Below, piece by piece: positions 37,065 through 46,467 of a DNA stretch of 64,000 nucleotides. The first letter of the stretch is position 1, and each line of letters opens with the position of its first letter. This DNA comes from CAVVST01 sp963750995 (GTDB lineage: Bacteria > Acidobacteriota > Vicinamibacteria > Vicinamibacterales > UBA2999). The stretch spans positions 372,001-436,000 of the forward strand of contig CAVVST010000002.1 of assembly GCA_963750995.1 (NCBI GenBank). The letters are read 5' to 3'. Both the position numbers and the translations under genes were made by a program. The notes under the pieces were generated by a model. The model saw only the letters and a list, made by a program, of their open reading frames with translations. It was not told the origin of the DNA and did no database searches.

Positions 37065-38750
37065 ATTCTACGCGGCCGGCCTGACGCAGAGCTGGCCTCA
37101 GCGAACGGCTGCTGAGGCGCGCGCCGAGCACAGCGGAAGACACCGCGGCAAGCGCGTCGAAGTACCGACACGAACCGCCGCGGTTCGGGGGCGTCGTAGG
37201 CGCGCAGGTTCTGCGCCCACCGGAAGCCGATCGGCTGATAGAGCAGCTCGACGTCAACCTGCAGCGGTCCGGCGGCAGCGCCGGCATCGATCAGATAGCG
37301 CACGCGGTCGTCACCCCGACGAAGTTGGCGTCGGAGACCGCCGCCCCGCGCACGGCGATGTCGGGCACCGCGGTCGTCTTGTCGAATCCCGGCGGCAACA
37401 GGCGATTGTCCTTGAGATAGCCGACAGCCTGCAGGAGTCCGGTGGTCGGCATGCCCGCCGGCGTTGCCATGACCGACTCGTAGATCTGCACCTCGTCCGA
37501 CGACCGGATCTCGTCGTAATGGGGTTCGAACCGTTACGGATCGCGTCGCCGTCGTTGCCGCGCGATCAGCGCCGGCGGGTCGACGGCACCCGACTCGAAC
37601 ACCGTTCTGCCCTGCTGATCCCGCACCGACAGGTGCAGCCACGCCCGGCGCGAGGGATACCCGGTCGGAAGCTTGTGGCCCGTGAGATTGCGAACCGAGA
37701 CGTCCACCGTAATCGACCCGCCGCTCCGCTCGGTGCCGTCGATCGACACCGTGGCCGTCTCGGTCTCGAGCTGGCGCAGGGTCGCGCGCACCGTCGCCTC
37801 GAGCTCTGGCAGAGGACGCGGCCACACCGAGCTCGGTCCGGAACCGGTTCAGGATGCGCAGCATGAACGCAGTTGCCGCCAACGAACAGGTGGCGGGCAA
37901 ACCCCTCGCGCTGGTCGCCCATGACCGAGGAGATGCGAGTCGACCCGCTCACCGCGGGCATGTGACACGACTGGCAGCTGCGCTTTTCCGGGCTTGCCGG
38001 GATGTGTCCCACTCGTGAAAGGGCATCTGCTCCGGCAGCTCGCCGATGACGCGGCCGTCGGGCCCGCGCGCCTGCGTGTACAGCGTGTGGCATGTCGAGC
38101 AGACCATCGACTCACGATGTGCGGCGACGCGGACTGCTCGAACCCCGAGACCGAACGCATGATGGTGGTACGGCCCGCGGTCGATCTTGAAGGGCCCGAA
38201 AATCGACGCGTGCCCGAGGCCGGCGTGGGCTGCATCACGAAGCCGCCGTTGAACGTCTCGCGGAGTGCCGAGCCTGTCGGCGCGAAATCTGGTGGCACAC
38301 AGTGCACGACACGCCGTCGGCGGCGAGCGCATGATCGTCGGACATCCCTTGCCGATCGGGAGCTGCGCAAAAATGTCGGCCTGCGAGCCGTTGGCGGCAT
38401 GCGCCGTCCGCTGCAGCATCGGCATATGGCAGGCCGCGCATTCGTGCTGGATCTCGGCGGCGGCGGTGGGATGATCGGTCGACTCGCGGCGGAGCCCGGC
38501 CTGAAATAGGGATCGCGGCCCGAGTTCGCCATCATCGACGACCGCCAGGTCGACGCCGATCGAAACGTCCTCGCCGAGCGGCGTGACCAGGCCGTTGTGG
38601 CACGCCATGCAGTTGTCGGATGTCGTGAACAGCGTGCCGGCGTGCGCGACGGCCGCGGCGGCGCGCCGCGGGCGTCGGTGCCGCGCGGGGAACGGCGGCG
38701 AACAACGCGAGCGAGCCAGAAGCGCACGCGGCCGGGAGCAGGCGTCTCAT
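37065..38750 (-). pseudogene. Multiheme c-type cytochrome, many frameshifts
   Basis: Heme-binding C-x-x-C-H motifs are spread over all three frames: CMACHNG, CAACHMP, CTVCHQI, CSTCHTL and CQSCHMP. A start at 38750 reads MRRLLPAACASGSLALFAAV, a signal peptide. The C-terminal part has VDVSVRNLTGHKLPTGYPSR and then LHLSVRDQQGRTVFESGA, a common tail of exported multiheme cytochromes. At least seven frame changes are needed to join the pieces into a protein of about 550 residues. It could be truly decayed or unusually error-rich sequence. The gene appears translationally coupled to the upstream one (ATGA overlap). Confidence 0.6.
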
Positions 38751-39896
38751 TCCAGAAGTCGAAGAAGCTGCCGTCGAACCAGTCCCACAGCAGGTAGGTC
38801 AGCACCTGCGCATGCCGTTCTTCCCGTTCGTTGATCGGGATGCGGACGCCGGCGGCGATCATCAGTGCTGGAGCTTGGTCAGCGTCACCTGGAGCTGCGG
38901 CACGACGTCCCATTCGGCACGCCGTCGGTTTCAGCGCGCGCCCAGGACTTCCACCATCGGCGACCACGCGCGGCCAAAGCCGCGATCCTGCGCGAGCGTG
39001 CCGCCGAAGGCGGCGCGCCAGAACGCCTCGTTGCCGCCGCGGCGTGATCCGACCGGCACTTCGACGCCGACCTGGGCCTGGAGAAACAGCCCCGCGGCAG
39101 GATCTGGCCGAACAGCGCGGACGGTTCGAAGATCGTGACGCCGTGCCCGATCCCCGCGCTCTCCTTGCCGGTCGGGATCACGAGCTCGCCATTGACGCTC
39201 AGGATCGCCCACGGTCGAAGCTGGCGTAGACCGTACGCTTGAAGGCGACGGCGACATCGCCGAGGCCGCGGCTCCAGCCGGCATCGGCGTTCTGCTGCAC
39301 GTCCACCGGAACGGCGAGCTCGAACTGGTTCCGGACGCCGAGCCGCTTCTCATAGACGATCTCGCTGCCAACGGCTTTCGCCCCGCTGGCAGTGAAGGCG
39401 GTAGTGAAGATCGCTTCGTTTTCAGGAAACGCCTTTTCGACGAAGAACGACCGCGGCAGGTTCAGGTCGCCTCGCGGCCACGAAGGGTCGTCGCAGAACG
39501 TCCAGAGATGCGCGATGACCGCTGCGATGTCGGCGTCCGACAGCGCGTCGCCGAACGCAGGCATGTGCCGATCGAGCCCGCGGATCGGGCCGCCTTCGTG
39601 AATCACGGCAAACCAGTCGCCCACGGCTCCGGCGTCGCAAACGTGCAGTCGGTGAAATCCGGCAGGTCGAGGTCGAAGCCGACGACACTGCGGGGCGAGC
39701 CGCGGCCGTCAGTCCCGTGACAGGTGGAACAGGCGAGCTCGAAAATGTCCCTGCCGGTGTAGCCGGAAGGGAACGCGGAGACCGTGGCCGGCGGATCAAT
39801 CGCCTGCGCACGAAGCGACGCCGCGGCAACCCACAGCGGCAGTAACACCGCGATCGCGATCGCTGCATCCGTGCGGCCACCACGCGTCGAATGCAT
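38749..39896 (-). pseudogene. Exported mono-heme cytochrome with beta-barrel-like C-terminal domain, several frameshifts
   Basis: It starts with a signal peptide (IAIAVLLPLWVAAASLRAQA). A cytochrome c domain follows, with ACSTCHGTDGRG, then after a frame change MPAFGDALSDADIAAVIAHL. The rest (KRLGVRNQFELAVPVDV, GLGDVAVAFKRTVYASF, GVTIFEPSALFGQILPRG, MIAAGVRIPIN) resembles an outer-membrane transporter-like barrel. At least four frame changes occur between 39620 and 38750. It ends next to the start of the multiheme gene. I infer that the two would act together in extracytoplasmic electron transfer. Confidence 0.55.
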
Positions 39897-39930
39897 CGTG
39901 CCGTGACACTAGCACGAGCGTCGCGCGCGG

Positions 39931-41791
39931 CTATAACCGGATACTGAGTCTCAGAAGAGTCTCAAATGTGAAACCACGTGGTGACCAAGGACTTGCGGCG
40001 AAATAGTCGATCACGGCCGCCGCCGCTTTGGCGCCGACGACCGATGCGAGCTCTTCGCGGGTCGCCCGCCTGACGCCGGCGAGGCTGCCGAACGATGTCA
40101 GCAGCGCGCGCCGGCGCCGCGGGCCGACGCCAGGCACGCCGTCGAGCTCGGAGCGGAGGTCGCGCATCGAACGCGCCTTGCGGTGGAACGTCACCGCGAA
40201 GCGATGCGCCTCGTCGCGGATTCGCTGCACCAGCAGCAGCGCCGGGTCGTGCTCGAGCAGCGCGATCGGTTCCTGCCGATCGCGCGTGAAGATGACTTCC
40301 TCTTTCTTCGCGATCCCGACCGCCACGAGATTGCCGAGCCCGATGGTTTCGAGCGCCTCGTACGCCGTCGACAACTGGCCCTTGCCGCCATCGATCAGGA
40401 TCAGGTCCGGAAACGGCCCGCCGTCTTCGATCACTTTCCTGTAGCGCCGCTGGACGACCTCCCTCATCGCGGCAAAATCGCGATCGTGACCGGGTCCTTT
40501 GACACGGAACTTCCGATAGTCGCTCTTCTTCATCCGCCCGTCTTCGCAGACCACCATCGAGGCCACCGTCTCGCTGCCCTGGATGGTCGAGATGTCAAAG
40601 CATTCGATGCGGCGCGGGATGGCCGGCAACCCGATCGTGGCGCGCAGGGTTTCGAGCGCGTCGAAGTGGGCGGCGGTATTCTCGTTGAACTTCGTCCGGT
40701 ACGAGAGCTCCGCGTTGCGGGTGGCGAGTTCCACCAGGGCGCGCTTGTCGCCCCGGCGGGGCACGGCAATCCGCACCCGCCGCCCGCCCGCGCCGTCAGC
40801 CACGCTTCGATCGCTTCCGCATCATCGATCTCGAGCGGCAGGTTGATCTCGGCTGGCGCCACCCGATCTTCGTAGAACTGCTGGACCGCCGCCTCCAGCA
40901 CGTCGGCGTCCTTCCGCGCGACGCCGCCTGGGTCGGTCGCGAGCTCCACCCGCTCGACCACCCGGCCGCCGCGCATCGCAAACACCTGGATGGCGCTCCC
41001 GCTCGGCCCCACTTTCAGGCCAAAGACGTCCCGGTCGCCGAGTTCCGGCGTGGCGACCTTCTGCTGCCGATCGCGCAACACCTGCACCGTGCGCAGCGCG
41101 TCGCGCATCTGTGCCGCCTCTTCGAACCGTTCGCTTTCCGCGGCTTCCGCCATGCGGTCGCGCAGCGTCGCAATCAGTTCGTCGTTCCGCCCTTCCAGCA
41201 GCAGCCTGGTGTTGGCCACCGCGACACCGTACCTCTCCTCCGAACAGATCTCCGCCACGCAGGGGGCAATGCAGCGCTTGATGTCGTATTCGAGGCAGGG
41301 GCGGGCCCGCATCCCGGTAATCACTTCATTGCACGACCGGAGGCCAAACAACCGATGCGACAACGCCATCGCCCGGCGCGCGAGCTTGGCGGGCAGGAAC
41401 GGGCCGGCGTAGAAGTCGGCGCCCTTCTCCACCCGTCGGGCCACCAGCACGCGGGGGAACGGTTCGCCGGTCGTCAACTGCAGATACGGGTAGTTCTTGT
41501 CGTCGCGCAGCAGGATGTTGTATTTCGGCGACCGCTGCTTGATCAGATTGTTTTCGAGCGCCAGCGCTTCCATCACCGAGTCGGTGACGACCACCTCCAC
41601 CGACGCGATCTCGTCGAGCAGGGCGTCATGCCGCGGGCTGAGCCCGCGGCGCCCAGGTAGCTGCGCACACGATCCCGCAGCGCGCGCGCCTTGCCGACGT
41701 AGATCGTGTCGCCGGCCGCATTGCGCCACAGATAGACGCCGGGCTGCTCCGGCAGCCGGGCAATCTGCTCCTTCAGATCGTGGATGGGCAT
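39931..41791 (-). CDS. uvrC: Excinuclease ABC subunit C, two frameshifts
   Basis: The GIY-YIG nuclease domain has LPEQPGVYLWRNAAGDTIYV and GKARALRDRVRSYLG. The central part includes a Cys-rich segment (ARPCLEYDIKRCIAPCVAEI) and a UVR motif region (ESERFEEAAQMRDALRTVQ). The RNase H-like domain has ECFDISTIQGSETVASMVVC and DLILIDGGKGQLSTAYEAL. The C-terminal helix-hairpin-helix is VPGVGPRRRRALLTSFGSL. One base is missing near 41640, inside a perfect GC hairpin, and another near 40790. Repaired it has about 620 residues. It makes the dual incisions in nucleotide excision repair. It is divergent from the phosphatidyltransferase gene. Confidence 0.93.
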
Positions 41792-41811
41792 TCGATTTAC
41801 ATTGATGCATG

Positions 41812-41890
41812 GACGGATTTACGGAGCGTCAAATTTGCAGTTCCGCAATTCGTCGATCGTAGATTCCTCAATCCGTCAATGGTGTTATAT
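41812..41890. repeat. Heptad-like phased repeat between divergent genes
   Basis: The 144-base spacer between uvrC and the next gene has degenerate units such as CGCAATT, CGTCGAT, CGTAGAT, TCCTCAAT and CCGTCAAT in 7-8 bp phase. The opposite-strand word GACGGATT sits at the other end. The sequence from 41886 on (TTATATTGTCGG) may hold the promoter of the following gene. Confidence 0.45.
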
Positions 41891-41935
41891 TGTCGGCCTG
41901 ATCCTATCGGCCGAAACCCCTAATTATAACAAGAC

Positions 41936-42703
41936 ATGACGTTTACAGGGCTCGTGGGGACGGTGTGCATGTTCCCGCTCCGGGCCATCATCGCCGCCAG
42001 CATCGCGCTGCGGATTCATCCCAATACGCTCACGCTCATCGGCGTGCTCATCAATGTCGCGGCGGCGTGGGCGCTCGGCCGCGACCGTTTCCTGCTGGCG
42101 GGGGTCATCATGATCGTCGCCAACATCTTCGATTTCATCGACGGCAAGGTCGCGCACCTGACGAACACCGTCTCGCGCTTCGGCGCCTTCTGGGACTCGA
42201 CCCTCGACCGATTTTCGGATATCGCACTGTTTCTCGGCCTGATCTATCTCTACGCGGACCTCCGCCGCACCGACTACGTGATGGTCGCGGCGCTGGCGAT
42301 GATGTTCTCGATCATGACCAGCTACGCCCGCGCCCGCGCCGAATCGCTGATCGAGAAGTGCAAGGTCGGTTTCATGGAGCGGCCCGAGCGGATCGTGCTG
42401 TTCATGATTGGCGCTTTCACCGACCGCATGGCCGCCGTCCTCTGGGTGATACTGGTGCTGTCGATCGTCACGGTGGCCAACCGGATTCACTATACCTACC
42501 TGGCCCTCAACAAACGGCCGATGCCGACAGGCCCGAACCCGGTGAGCCGGGTCTTCTGGCGCGCGTTCTTCTGGCGCGACGAGCGCGCGACGCTGCCGTA
42601 CGACCTGTGGGTCATGGCGATCCTGGCGTTCACCTGGCTGACGCCGCCGGCGTGGCTGCGCGACCCGACGGCGTCGGGACTGGGCATCTGGGAATGGTTC
42701 TAG
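41936..42703 (+). CDS. CDP-alcohol phosphatidyltransferase family membrane protein
   Basis: 255 residues and about six helices. The catalytic signature D-x2-D-G-x2-A-R-x8-G-x3-D-x3-D appears as DFIDGKVAHLTNTVSRFGAF followed by WDSTLD. All four Asp are present, but the usual Arg is His (AH). It would join a CDP-activated lipid (usually CDP-diacylglycerol) to an alcohol such as glycerol phosphate or inositol phosphate. The ATG at 41936 is used. The product cannot be deduced from sequence. Confidence 0.88.
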   Translation: MTFTGLVGTVCMFPLRAIIAASIALRIHPNTLTLIGVLINVAAAWALGRDRFLLAGVIMIVANIFDFIDGKVAHLTNTVSRFGAFWDSTLDRFSDIALFLGLIYLYADLRRTDYVMVAALAMMFSIMTSYARARAESLIEKCKVGFMERPERIVLFMIGAFTDRMAAVLWVILVLSIVTVANRIHYTYLALNKRPMPTGPNPVSRVFWRAFFWRDERATLPYDLWVMAILAFTWLTPPAWLRDPTASGLGIWEWF

Positions 42704-42788
42704 CGGGCGCGACGACCGCCGAGAGACGTGCAGCGCGCCCTCGACGCGCTTCACCGTTCGGTCGACGCTCTCCATCAAGCTGTATCGC

Positions 42789-43188
42789 GTGCAGCTCGAT
42801 CCGGTGCCTACCGTACCCATCATCCCCTGCCTCGACCACGAAGCGATGCTGCACCAGAACGTGCCTCCGCACGCGGCGGCCTACCTACAGGAGCGCGCAT
42901 CCGGGGAACTGCACGAAGTGGCGTTCATCCCGCCGCGAAGCGCATCCAGATCGACACGACATCCACGTGGGGCGAGTGTTCACCCGAGTCGCACCACCGG
43001 CTGCTCGCGTTTCTCCAGACGGCTTCCCCGGCTATCAGATCAGCGTGTCCGGGCCCCTCGTGGTGGCGAGGCGATCGACGCGTGGCGGAAGCGTGCCGCG
43101 CCCAGGTCTCGCTGCGGCAAGTGCTCCTGAACGAGACATCGACTCGGTGAAGGCCGACATCGACGGCTGCAGGTCATCGGCGCGCTGA
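42789..43188 (+). pseudogene. Hypothetical protein gene with frameshifts
   Basis: A conserved-looking piece reads QLDPVPTVPIIPCLDHEAML and then HQNVPPHAAAYLQERASGE in one frame. It continues plausibly in a second frame as RIQIDTTSTWGECSPESHH and in a third as a tail ending SVKADIDGC. The third frame's TGA at 43186 overlaps the ATG of the next gene (TGATG), which suggests coupling and that this was one gene of about 130 residues. No family is recognised. The start is uncertain (GTG 42789, or upstream). Confidence 0.4.
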
Positions 43189-43547
43189 TGGAGAAACAAT
43201 CGCGAGTCGCATCCTGGGCCGTACGGACCGTGACGGGGCCGATCCTCACGGCCGCGGGTGTGCTCTTCCTGCTGCTGGGCGGCCTGACAACGCTGCTGGG
43301 CGAGACCGGCGTGACCACCCTTCGATACACACTGGTGGGTGGACTCGGGGCGGCGTTTCTCTACTACGGCCTCAAGGCGGTGCAGTTGACCGAAATGGCG
43401 AACCGCGTGTGGAAACGGGGCGCCGAATACACCTATCCTCGTCAGAACGACGACGCCTGTCGAGGGGTAGCGCGCGGGCGGCGGGATCCCATTTACCACC
43501 GGTACAAGGGACGAGCGGGAGACGCTATACGTCTCCCGTCCATGTGA
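43188..43547 (+). CDS. Small two-helix membrane protein
   Basis: 119 residues with two hydrophobic segments (GPILTAAGVLFLLLGGLTTL and TLVGGLGAAFLYYGLKAV). The ATG overlaps the stop of the preceding frameshifted gene. The last 30 residues are Arg/Asp-rich and run through a strong hairpin, so the true end may be earlier, with an indel. I cannot assign a family. Confidence 0.5.
   Translation: MEKQSRVASWAVRTVTGPILTAAGVLFLLLGGLTTLLGETGVTTLRYTLVGGLGAAFLYYGLKAVQLTEMANRVWKRGAEYTYPRQNDDACRGVARGRRDPIYHRYKGRAGDAIRLPSM
43516..43538. terminator. Strong hairpin between convergent genes
   Basis: CGGGAGACG, loop CTATA, CGTCTCCCG forms a perfect 9-bp stem. It lies near the 3' end of the small membrane protein gene and before the convergent AI-2E family gene. 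There is no T-tract. It may act as a bidirectional terminator or be a REP-like element. Confidence 0.45.
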
Positions 43548-43641
43548 AAGGAAGTTTGTCGTTCCGCAGAGCGCCGAACGAGCGAAGCTGCTTCCTGAAT
43601 CAGCAAGCGGGATGCCATCGCACTCACCTCAGGATGTGCCC

Positions 43642-44808
43642 TCACTCGCCCAGCATTCGCCCTATCGGCTGCAGCTCCTCGACGCCATCGCACACCGACT
43701 TGATGACCATCATGAGCGGAATGGCCAGCAGCATGCCCGGGACGCCCCATAACCAGCTCCAGAAAAGAATGCCCGCGAAAATCGCGATGCGGTTCATCTC
43801 CGCGACGCGGCCCATCAGCGCGGGAGTGACCCAGTAACCTTCGATGGTGGTAATGAGAAACGCAATACTCATCACCGCCGCCGCCGCCGGGATCGTTTCG
43901 AACTGCAGGTAGGCGATGACGCCGAGCCCGGCGCTCACGATCAACGGACCGAAATACGGCACGATATTGAGCACCCCGGCGGCGACGCCCCAGACCCACG
44001 GATGGCGCAGGCCGACCGACCACAGGATCAGCCCGGTGATCACGCCGACCAGGGCGCACGTGAAGATTTGCACCAGCAGAAACCGCTCGATCTGCCAGGC
44101 GATGTCGTTGAGGATCTGCACCGTCAGCTTCTTCCTCGCGAGCCTCGGTCCGATGTTCTCGACCAGCTTTCGCTTGAACAGGTCGTCGTACACAAGCAGA
44201 AAATAGGCGAGGAACAGGACCAGCGTCGCCTGGGTGAGAAGCACGACCGCCCCGACGGAGGTCCACCAAACGTAATCGGAGACCCGCAAGGCGGGCTCTT
44301 CAATCCGCACACGCTCGACTCCGGCCGGCGCGGGCGGCGCAGGACTCGACGCCGCCGCCGCGGTTTTCTCCAGTTCGCGCGCGGCGTCCTGCACCTTTTC
44401 GAGGGTGCTCGGCGGCTCGTTCGGTGCCGCGGTCAGCTTTGCCCTGATCTCCCGTGCCGCGGCCGGCAGCTCCTCGATGACGCCGACGGCATCGTCCTGC
44501 AGCTGATACGCGATCACGCCGGCCGCACCGACAACCAGGGCGATGGCCAATCCGGCGCCGAGCGACCTTGGGACACGCCTGCGCTGAAGTCGATCGACGA
44601 GCGGATCGAGCGCGTAAAACACAAGGCCGGCGAGGACGAACGGAATCAGGACTTCCTGCATGTAGCGCAGGAGCAGGATCGCGGCCCCCACCGCCAGCAC
44701 GGTGAGCGCCATTCCCCGCGCGTCGACGGACAGGGGGCCGGGATCGGTCGATTCCGGGGCGTCGGGCGACACGTCGTCCGGCGACACGGCATTGGTGGTG
44801 GATGGCAA
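43642..44808 (-). CDS. AI-2E family transporter (PerM-like)
   Basis: 388 residues. About eight helices are split by a soluble region (about 115-180) containing an Ala/Pro-rich linker. Family motifs include FVLAGLVFYALDPLVDRLQR, NIVPYFGPLIVSAGLG, IEGYWVTPALMGRVAEMNRI and GILFWSWLWGVPGMLLAIPL. Members export autoinducer-2 or act as Na+/H+ antiporters; the specific role here is unknown. It is 13 bases downstream of the AsmA-like gene on the same strand. Confidence 0.92.
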   Translation of the reverse strand: MPSTTNAVSPDDVSPDAPESTDPGPLSVDARGMALTVLAVGAAILLLRYMQEVLIPFVLAGLVFYALDPLVDRLQRRRVPRSLGAGLAIALVVGAAGVIAYQLQDDAVGVIEELPAAAREIRAKLTAAPNEPPSTLEKVQDAARELEKTAAAASSPAPPAPAGVERVRIEEPALRVSDYVWWTSVGAVVLLTQATLVLFLAYFLLVYDDLFKRKLVENIGPRLARKKLTVQILNDIAWQIERFLLVQIFTCALVGVITGLILWSVGLRHPWVWGVAAGVLNIVPYFGPLIVSAGLGVIAYLQFETIPAAAAVMSIAFLITTIEGYWVTPALMGRVAEMNRIAIFAGILFWSWLWGVPGMLLAIPLMMVIKSVCDGVEELQPIGRMLGE

Positions 44809-44821
44809 CGGGTTCCGGGGG

Positions 44822-46417
44822 CTAACCAGGCGTCAGCGCCCGCTTGATGTCCAGCCCGAAGGCAGGTCTGGATCGAGTTCCTGAGATGCGGATCGGGAGT
44901 TTCGACCCGCCGCCAGGGCGGCGAAACAACGGTTGCACGATGCGCACGGCGAACGACTTCAGCCCGGTCGTCATCTCCGCCAGCGTCGCGTCCAGCAGCA
45001 GGTGTCCGGCGAAGTCGATGGCTTCGGTGCGGAGATTGTAGGCGCCTGCGATCTGCACGATCGCGCCGGGGACCGCGAACGTCAGGTCAGAGAACCGGAT
45101 CGTTCCGCCTCCCATGACGAACCGGCCGCGCAGGTTCGACACGGCGCTCTCCCCTTCCACTTCGCCTGCCTCGTCTCCCTGCCCTCGCCGACTGAGGGTG
45201 TTGACCCGGCGCTGCACATCGAGGTTCGTGAAACGCGCCTCGGCGAGCTGAAACTCACCCTTCAGCTGGAGCTTGTCGACGACGTCTTCTTCGCCCGCCG
45301 GTATGACGAGGTGGGTCCTGACCGTCACCGCGCCGGTCACTGGTGGGATGGTGGACTTGACCGCGAGCGCCAGGAGATCCTCGAGCCGCCCACCATCAAT
45401 CGTCACGTCCAACGCAATGTGACGCCCTTTGACGTCGCGAGCCCGGACCACCGCGCCGCGCGCCACGATGGTGGTCTGGCGAAGGGTCGCCTCGACCCGC
45501 TCCAGCCAGGTGTTGCCGTTGGTCCCGTCTACCACGGCTTCGAAGGTGGTCGCCAGCGGTAGCGGCTGCCCGGCGATGTCGATGACGAAGTCGGGCGTTT
45601 CCGTCTGCCCGGTCACCTCAATCCGTTCGAGCACCCCGCGGTAGCGTCCCCCCGACGATAACGTTCCGCCGATTCCCTTGATGGTGTCGAGGTTCGCGCT
45701 GCCAAAGAGATACTCTCCGCGAATCGGCGTCAGCCGCGGATCCTCAGCGTGCCACGGTCCGAAGGTACCTTCAGTGTCGATGCGCCCCTTGGGCTTGGGA
45801 TTGGTGAGTGCCGCACGGAACGGCGCCCCGGATGCCTCGCCGATGTGACGCATCTCCAGGTCGTGGATGTCGAATCGCCTCGGGAGTTTGGTGGGATCCT
45901 TCGAGGCGATCTCCAGCGCAGCCGTGCGGGCCACGAGGAGATCGACGAGCACAGTCGTGGAGGCGCCGTGGGAAGCGGGGTGATCCGGTGGTGGAGGCGC
46001 GGTGATACCAGCACCGCGCGACGCGGGCTGGTCCTGGTTCTTTCCGGAGTCAAGGCCGCCCGCCGGGATGTTGATTTCGAGGCCGTCGAGCAGGACAGTC
46101 TTCAGGCGCAGGGGCATTGCGCTCAGACCCAGCAGGCCGGCACTTGCAGAGAACGACGGCACCGTGAGAAGCGGAGGGACATCCCGGCGGCCGTTGTGCC
46201 GCAGGATGAGGCCTTGGCCGAGGACTTCGGGCCTGGGAAACACGTTGACCTGCAGCGAGTTGAGCTCAACCTGGCTGGCAAACCGCGCGTTAAGGGCGGA
46301 GACGACTTGATCGCGGACGTACGGCGTCACGCGCGTCACGCGCTCGAACAGCACGGCTCCGACGATCAGCAGGAGGATCGCCGTTACCCACAAACCACGC
46401 CGTAATCCGGTTCGCAT
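44822..46417 (-). CDS. AsmA-like inner-membrane-anchored protein
   Basis: 531 residues. One N-terminal helix (GLWVTAILLLIVGAVLF) is followed by a long beta-rich periplasmic region. It begins LNARFASQVELNSLQVNVFP and has RLKTVLLDGLEINIPAG. The C-terminal part (GAYNLRTEAIDFAGHLLLDA, then FRRPGGGSKLPIRISGTRSR) is typical of AsmA/TamB-type repeating beta-groove proteins, which move or organise phospholipids between membranes. The family match is clear; the specific function is inferred. Confidence 0.82.
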   Translation of the reverse strand: MRTGLRRGLWVTAILLLIVGAVLFERVTRVTPYVRDQVVSALNARFASQVELNSLQVNVFPRPEVLGQGLILRHNGRRDVPPLLTVPSFSASAGLLGLSAMPLRLKTVLLDGLEINIPAGGLDSGKNQDQPASRGAGITAPPPPDHPASHGASTTVLVDLLVARTAALEIASKDPTKLPRRFDIHDLEMRHIGEASGAPFRAALTNPKPKGRIDTEGTFGPWHAEDPRLTPIRGEYLFGSANLDTIKGIGGTLSSGGRYRGVLERIEVTGQTETPDFVIDIAGQPLPLATTFEAVVDGTNGNTWLERVEATLRQTTIVARGAVVRARDVKGRHIALDVTIDGGRLEDLLALAVKSTIPPVTGAVTVRTHLVIPAGEEDVVDKLQLKGEFQLAEARFTNLDVQRRVNTLSRRGQGDEAGEVEGESAVSNLRGRFVMGGGTIRFSDLTFAVPGAIVQIAGAYNLRTEAIDFAGHLLLDATLAEMTTGLKSFAVRIVQPLFRRPGGGSKLPIRISGTRSRPAFGLDIKRALTPG

Positions 46418-46467
46418 GTCAGTTCAGCCTCACGAGTCGTGCCGTCCTATGCGCGGGCGCAATCAGC

